A stretch of 64,000 bases of DNA from NCBI GenBank assembly GCA_963734365.1, contig CAVTGV010000004.1, forward strand, positions 1 through 64,000, read 5' to 3'. The translations under genes and the position numbers were made by a program. The notes beneath the pieces are model-generated. The model was given only the letters and a program-made list of their open reading frames with translations, was not told the origin of the DNA and did no database searches. Of the stretch, positions 60,089 through 64,000 are shown piece after piece. The stretch comes from JACVRW01 sp963734365 (GTDB lineage Bacteria > Actinomycetota > Thermoleophilia > Solirubrobacterales > Thermoleophilaceae). How positions within the stretch are numbered: the first letter of the stretch is position 1; the number at the start of each line of letters is the position of its first letter.

Positions 60089-60330
60089 GCGAGGACGTCG
60101 CGATGACCGGGGAGATCACCCTCACGGGCTCGGTGCTGCCGATCGGCGGCGTGAAGGAGAAGGTGCTCGCCGCCCACCGCGCCGGCATCGGCACGGTGGT
60201 CCTCCCGAAGCTCAACGGGACGGGCTCGCCGAGCTTCCGGACGAGCTGCGCGACGGAGATGCGGATCGAGCTCGCCGATCGGATCGAGCAGGTGCTGGAC
60301 GTCCTGGAGCCGGTGGCCCAGCCCGTCTGA
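60088..60330 (+). pseudogene. Lon protease C-terminal fragment
   Basis: After the integrase stop the frame reads SEDVAMTGEITLTGSVLPIG, then GVKEKVLAAHRAGIGTVVLP and, after a short damaged stretch, MRIELADRIEQVLDVLEPVA. This is the end of the proteolytic domain of Lon, with the catalytic lysine in GGVKEK. The ATPase and most of the protease domain are absent. The section around 60215-60255 shows compensating one-base shifts, so it is already decaying. Confidence 0.65.
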
Positions 60331-60353
60331 GGTCGGTCGGGTAGAGTCGGGCC

Positions 60354-60746
60354 GTGCCGCCCTCGCCGTCCGCCTACCTCGACCGGCTCCGGCGCCTGCT
60401 GTGCTGCCGGCCACCTTCGCAGGTCACCGGCGTCGAGGCTCAGACCGGCGGCGGCAGCGGGGAGGTCTTCGTCGCCTGGGCCCACAACCCGCCGTCGGAG
60501 CACATCGTCTTCTACCGGGTCTACCGCCGCGTCGGCACCGGGGTCTGGCGCCACCTAGCCGCCGTCACCGAGCAGGCGACCGACGTCAACTTCCCGGGCA
60601 AGGTCGCGATGCTCGACTTCGAGGGCAACTTCCCGGGCGGCAGCGACTTCGGCCCCAACGGCGAGCGCACCTACGTCGTCACGGCCATCAGCCGCGCCGG
60701 CCTCGAGGGGCCGTTGTCCGGCCCGGTGGTGGGGACCCCGCCCTAG
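60354..60746 (+). CDS. Hypothetical protein with fibronectin type III-like domain
   Basis: The protein has 130 residues, GTG start. VTGVEAQTGGGSGEVFVAWA, then HIVFYRVYRRVGTGVWRHLA and TYVVTAISRAGLEGPLSGPV is the usual strand order of an FnIII domain. There is no signal peptide, and a cluster of cysteines and arginines (RLRRLLCCRPPSQ) precedes it. Function unknown. Confidence 0.6.
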   Translation: MPPSPSAYLDRLRRLLCCRPPSQVTGVEAQTGGGSGEVFVAWAHNPPSEHIVFYRVYRRVGTGVWRHLAAVTEQATDVNFPGKVAMLDFEGNFPGGSDFGPNGERTYVVTAISRAGLEGPLSGPVVGTPP

Positions 60747-60780
60747 CCGCGGGGGCGAGCCGCAGAGCCCGCGATCGGTC

Positions 60781-60894
60781 ATGTTCCAGAAGCACTTCAG
60801 CTCCGCTCACGTCATCGCCATCGTCGCGCTGTTCGTTTCGTTGGGCAGTGCCTTGAGCGCTAGCCGCCCGGCGCCCCACTGCGGCACCGCCTAG
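60781..60894 (+). CDS. Short signal-peptide-like peptide, probably remnant
   Basis: The peptide has 37 residues, MFQKHFSSAHVIAIVALFVS then LGSALSASRPAPHCGTA. It is the standard N-terminal signal region of many Thermoleophilia secreted proteins, but it stops soon after the cleavage site. It looks like a secreted-protein gene truncated by a stop, and no following domain is recognisable. Confidence 0.4.
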   Translation: MFQKHFSSAHVIAIVALFVSLGSALSASRPAPHCGTA

Positions 60895-61337
60895 GTCTGA
60901 GACCGCGGGATGAAGCGGCGCGTCGTCGCCCGAGGCGGCTCAATCACAAGAACGCTCCTCTGATCAGAAACCTCAGGGCTCCCGGCTTGTGCGCCGAGTG
61001 GCGGGGACACAAGATTCCCCCTTGCGCGACATGCGGGAGGGACGAGCGCTCCGGGAGAAACGCCTGCCCTTCGTCCAAAGCGGGTGCCGACTAGCGATGA
61101 CTTTCACAGGCTTCGGACGAACTCTTACACCGCATTGGCCTCGGCAGCTCTGCACTTGGCGGAGCGGGGCGATGAGGCAATCGTCCAACCACATCACCGA
61201 CTAGCTGCCGCTATGCTTGGTGTTCGCCTTGTCCTTAACCCTTGGCGGGCGGTTTTTCCCGGCTCCGACCCTCGGCCGGATGTAGGCGTCGACTACGGCG
61301 TTGACGCCTTAACACTTTCCTGTCAGGAGCTGGTCTC
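60895..61337. other. Intergenic, no gene recognised
   Basis: No complete gene in about 440 bases. Around 61100-61200 a plus-strand frame (FHRLRTNSYTALASAALHLA then ERGDEAIVQPHHR) has a helical look and could be a gene fragment, but no family or start supports it. A ribosome binding site (CAGGAGC, 8 bases before the ATG) for the MMPL gene lies at the right end. Confidence 0.5.
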
Positions 61338-63608
61338 ATGGCCACTGCACCGCCCGAGCGCGAGGATTCGCATCCGTCCTCGCACAATCTGGCCGCCCGG
61401 ATGGCGCGCTGGAGCAGCAAGCACCGGAAGAAGGCCTTCTGGGGGTGGCTCGTCTTCGTCGTCCTGGCCTTCGCCATCGGACAGTCGATGGGATCGAACC
61501 TCATCTCGGACGTCGACAATTTCAACGGGGAGTCCCACGACGCAGAGGTCGCTCTTGACGAAGCCGGCCTTCGTCCACAGTCGGAGACAGTGTTCATTCA
61601 GAGCGACCGGTACACCGTCAAGGACCCGCAGTTCAGAGCTGCTGTCCAGGACGTGGCATCGCATCTCACGAAGGTTGCGTATGTCCAGGACGTGAAGTCG
61701 CCGCTCGACGGTGCCAGCGCGGTGTCCGAGAACGGCCACGCCGCCCTCGTGGACTTCAACGTCGCGGGCGACTCGACCGAGGCTCAGGATCGGATCGATC
61801 CCGTGCTGGCCGCTGTGGCGGCCGCTCAGAAGCGCCACCCTGACCTCGCCGTGGAGGAGATCGGCGACGCCAGCGCCAACAAGGCGGTCAACGAGACCAT
61901 CGGCGACGACCTGGCGAGCGCGGGGATGCTGTCGATCCCGGTCACTCTGATCCTCCTCGTGATCTTCTTCGGTTCGCTCGTGGCCGCATCGGTGCCGCTG
62001 TGGATCGGGCTCAGCTCCGTCATCGCGGCGCTTGGGCTGACGAACATCGCCAGCCAGATCGTGCCCGTCGACAGCAACCTGCCCGCGGTGATCCTCCTGA
62101 TCGGACTGGCAGTGGGAGTGGACTACTCGCTCTTCTATCTCAAGCGAGAGCGTGAGGAGCGGGCGGCGGGCCGGAGCGAGACAGCCGCGCTCGAGGCCTC
62201 CGCCGCTACATCGGGCCGGGCTGTGCTGATCTCCGGCGCGACGGTGATCGTGGCGATGGCCGGCATGTTCATCAGCGCCGACAAGACGTTCATCTCGTTC
62301 GCCATGGGCACCATCATCGTCGTCGCGGTGGCGGTATTCGCCTCGCTCACCGTCCTGCCCGCGATGCTCAGCTGGCTCGGAGACCGAGTGGAGAAGGGAC
62401 GGGTCCCCTTGCTGAGCCGCGGCCGGCGCGGCGCGGGCGAGTCGCGCTTCTGGTCCGGGCTCACGGGCGCTGTCATGCGGCGTCCCGGCCTCTCGCTTGT
62501 GGTGACAGGCGCGCTGCTGATCGCACTCGCCCTGCCGGCGCTCGGCATGAAGAGCGTTACGAGCGCCATCGACCAGCTTCCCCAGGATCTGCCTGTGATC
62601 GTCACCTACAACAAGGTGAAGGAGGTCTTCCCGCAGGAGGGCACGACGGCGACCGTCGTGATGAAGGTGGACGACGTGAAGGCGGGCGGCCCCACCGCCG
62701 GGATCGCCGCTCTCGTCAACGCTGTCGACCGGAACCCGAAGTACTTCAAGAACGGCACCGAGCTGATCGAGAGCAAGGACGACACCGTCGCGCAGATCAA
62801 CATTCCGACGCTCGGGAGCGGGAACGACCAGGCGTCCTTCGACGCGCTCAACAAGTTGCGCGACGACATCGTGCCGGCGACCATCGGGAAGGTCGAGGGG
62901 GCGAGCGTCAACGTCACCGGCGACGCAGCGTCGTCCGAGGACTTCAGGACCAACCTCGACAGCAGGCTGCCGCTGATCTTCGCGTTCGTGTTCGGACTCG
63001 CGTTCCTGCTGATGCTGGTCACGTTCCGTTCGATCGTGATCCCGATCAAGGCGATCCTGCTGAACCTGCTGTCGGTCGGGGCGGCCTACGGCGTGCTCGT
63101 GATCGTGTTCCAGAACGGCAACGGAGAGAGCCTCCTCGGCTTCGAGTCGAACGGAGGCGTCACGAACTGGCTGCCGCTCTTCCTGTTCGTGGTCCTGTTC
63201 GGGCTCTCAATGGACTACCACGTGTTCATCCTGTCGCGCGTCCGCGAGCTCTATGACCGGGGCATGAGCACGGACGAGGCCGTGCAGCGGGGCATCTCGA
63301 CGACTGCGGGAACCGTGACGAGCGCGGCCGCCGTGATGGTCGGCGTCTTCCTCGTCTTCGTGACGCTCGAGTTCTTGGACTTCAAGGAGCTTGGCCTCGG
63401 CCTAGCCGTCGCGGTCCTCATCGACGCGACGATCATCCGCGGGGTGATGCTGCCGGCGGCGATGAAGCTGCTCGGGGACTGGAACTGGTACCTCCCGAGC
63501 TGGCTCGAGTGGCTGCCGCGAATCGGCGGCGAGGGCGACGCCCCGGTGCCGCCCAGGGAGCCTCCCGCGCCGGAGATCACGAAGGAGTCGGAGCCCGCGC
63601 CGGTCTAG
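61338..63608 (+). CDS. MMPL/RND-superfamily transporter
   Basis: The protein has 756 residues with about 11-12 membrane helices. RWSSKHRKKAFWGWLVFVVL at the start, GLAVGVDYSLFYLKREREER and, in the second half, LFGLSMDYHVFILSRVRELY each include the Asp/Tyr pair of the MMPL proton relay. Two large extracytoplasmic loops lie between. MMPL proteins export lipids, siderophores or drugs; substrate unknown. It is a single gene with its own ribosome binding site. Confidence 0.9.
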   Translation: MATAPPEREDSHPSSHNLAARMARWSSKHRKKAFWGWLVFVVLAFAIGQSMGSNLISDVDNFNGESHDAEVALDEAGLRPQSETVFIQSDRYTVKDPQFRAAVQDVASHLTKVAYVQDVKSPLDGASAVSENGHAALVDFNVAGDSTEAQDRIDPVLAAVAAAQKRHPDLAVEEIGDASANKAVNETIGDDLASAGMLSIPVTLILLVIFFGSLVAASVPLWIGLSSVIAALGLTNIASQIVPVDSNLPAVILLIGLAVGVDYSLFYLKREREERAAGRSETAALEASAATSGRAVLISGATVIVAMAGMFISADKTFISFAMGTIIVVAVAVFASLTVLPAMLSWLGDRVEKGRVPLLSRGRRGAGESRFWSGLTGAVMRRPGLSLVVTGALLIALALPALGMKSVTSAIDQLPQDLPVIVTYNKVKEVFPQEGTTATVVMKVDDVKAGGPTAGIAALVNAVDRNPKYFKNGTELIESKDDTVAQINIPTLGSGNDQASFDALNKLRDDIVPATIGKVEGASVNVTGDAASSEDFRTNLDSRLPLIFAFVFGLAFLLMLVTFRSIVIPIKAILLNLLSVGAAYGVLVIVFQNGNGESLLGFESNGGVTNWLPLFLFVVLFGLSMDYHVFILSRVRELYDRGMSTDEAVQRGISTTAGTVTSAAAVMVGVFLVFVTLEFLDFKELGLGLAVAVLIDATIIRGVMLPAAMKLLGDWNWYLPSWLEWLPRIGGEGDAPVPPREPPAPEITKESEPAPV

Positions 63609-64000
63609 AACAATTCTGGAGGACGACGCAAACAGGCTCCGCTGAGCGCACTCCTAGTCCGTGCGTAAAGCTGGCAGCGTCACGGGCTAAGCACCCACAC
63701 GCTCCTGCTTTCCATGCAAGGGGCCGTCGCTGCCCGAGTGTCGCTTTGCGCGAAAAGCAGCGGTCGGGACTGGTCGCCGAGCCCGGGCAGCCCGGAATCG
63801 CACAGCTTCGTGTGAGGTCCTAAAAACCGGAGCGTCGCTATCCCGCCGATGCGTGTTCTGCTGCGGAACGGGAAAAGGCGGAAGGGCGGAGAGCGGCGCC
63901 GCGAGGCGGCCGACGGCGTGTGCCGCGGGGACGGACTGGTGTGTGCCGCGGAGTGTCTACACGCGGTAGAGAAACGTGTAGACCGCGGACGGACCGCCCT
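63609..64000. other. Intergenic, right edge of window
   Basis: No gene is recognised after the MMPL stop. The last 90 bases contain GTGTGCCGCGG twice and the hairpin listed below. Confidence 0.5.
63955..63983. repeat. 9-bp perfect inverted repeat, 11-base loop
   Basis: GTCTACACG at 63955-63963 is matched by CGTGTAGAC at 63975-63983, with CCGCGG on each side (63946 and 63983). It may be a terminator-like hairpin or a promoter operator for a gene beyond the window. Confidence 0.6.

Overview
The window is high-GC DNA with G/C-ending codons and frequent GTG starts. The gene content points to an actinobacterium of the Thermoleophilia/Solirubrobacterales type: stacked universal stress proteins, a System I cytochrome c maturation pair (CcmE/CcmF) with a cysteine-type CcmE, an F420:NADPH reductase-like protein, many cupin/SnoaL/AHSA1/RibD-type small enzymes, and an integrase family I associate with that class. 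This placement comes from content, not from a marker gene.

Layout. (1) 0-4.5 kb: a universal stress protein (USP) zone with one partial, one tandem and one single-domain USP, two broken USPs (one joined to a truncated acyl-CoA dehydrogenase), and a small gene coupled to an ECF-like sigma factor. (2) 5-9.3 kb: an SQR/NDH-2-like flavoprotein, DUF488, a membrane protein and a GH15 glucoamylase/trehalase-like enzyme. (3) 9.3-16 kb: small repeat-containing proteins, a winged-helix regulator whose upstream region duplicates the one before the sigma-factor operon, a JmjC (ROX-type) dioxygenase between an acidic repeat peptide and a sucrase/ferredoxin-like protein, and a secreted protein. (4) 16-29 kb: housekeeping and stress enzymes, mostly single genes or pairs (ArsR/AHSA1, SDRs, RibD-like reductases, a three-domain TrxR-like protein, truncated haemoglobin, stand-alone LigD phosphoesterase). 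(5) 29.3-32.6 kb: genes resembling all three core enzymes of tocopherol (vitamin E) synthesis, namely a homogentisate prenyltransferase, an MPBQ/MSBQ-type methyltransferase and a tocopherol cyclase. A chorismate-lyase-like ORF fused to an ASCH/winged-helix domain lies next to them. (6) 33.7-48.5 kb: SDR, F420 reductase-like, GH2, Na+/H+ antiporter, CcmE/CcmF, SecG, TldD/PmbA pair, a PucR regulator divergent from a fatty acid desaturase. (7) 48.5-61 kb: a decaying, rearranged zone with truncated two-component, epimerase, LuxR, Lon and integrase pieces, a tRNA-Leu 3' segment and a frameshifted pgi. It also holds two intact divergent large genes of unclear role. (8) 61.3-63.6 kb: an MMPL transporter.

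The strongest observation is the tocopherol-type set in a non-photosynthetic actinobacterial context. The methyltransferase and prenyltransferase genes are 2 bp apart on one strand and the cyclase lies about 0.5 kb away. If active, they would convert homogentisate plus a prenyl diphosphate into a methylated chromanol. Homogentisate synthesis (HPPD) and the prenyl donor would have to come from outside the window.

Several otherwise well-conserved genes carry one-base frameshifts (pgi, several USPs, integrase, small peptides). Some may be assembly errors, which only read-level data can decide.
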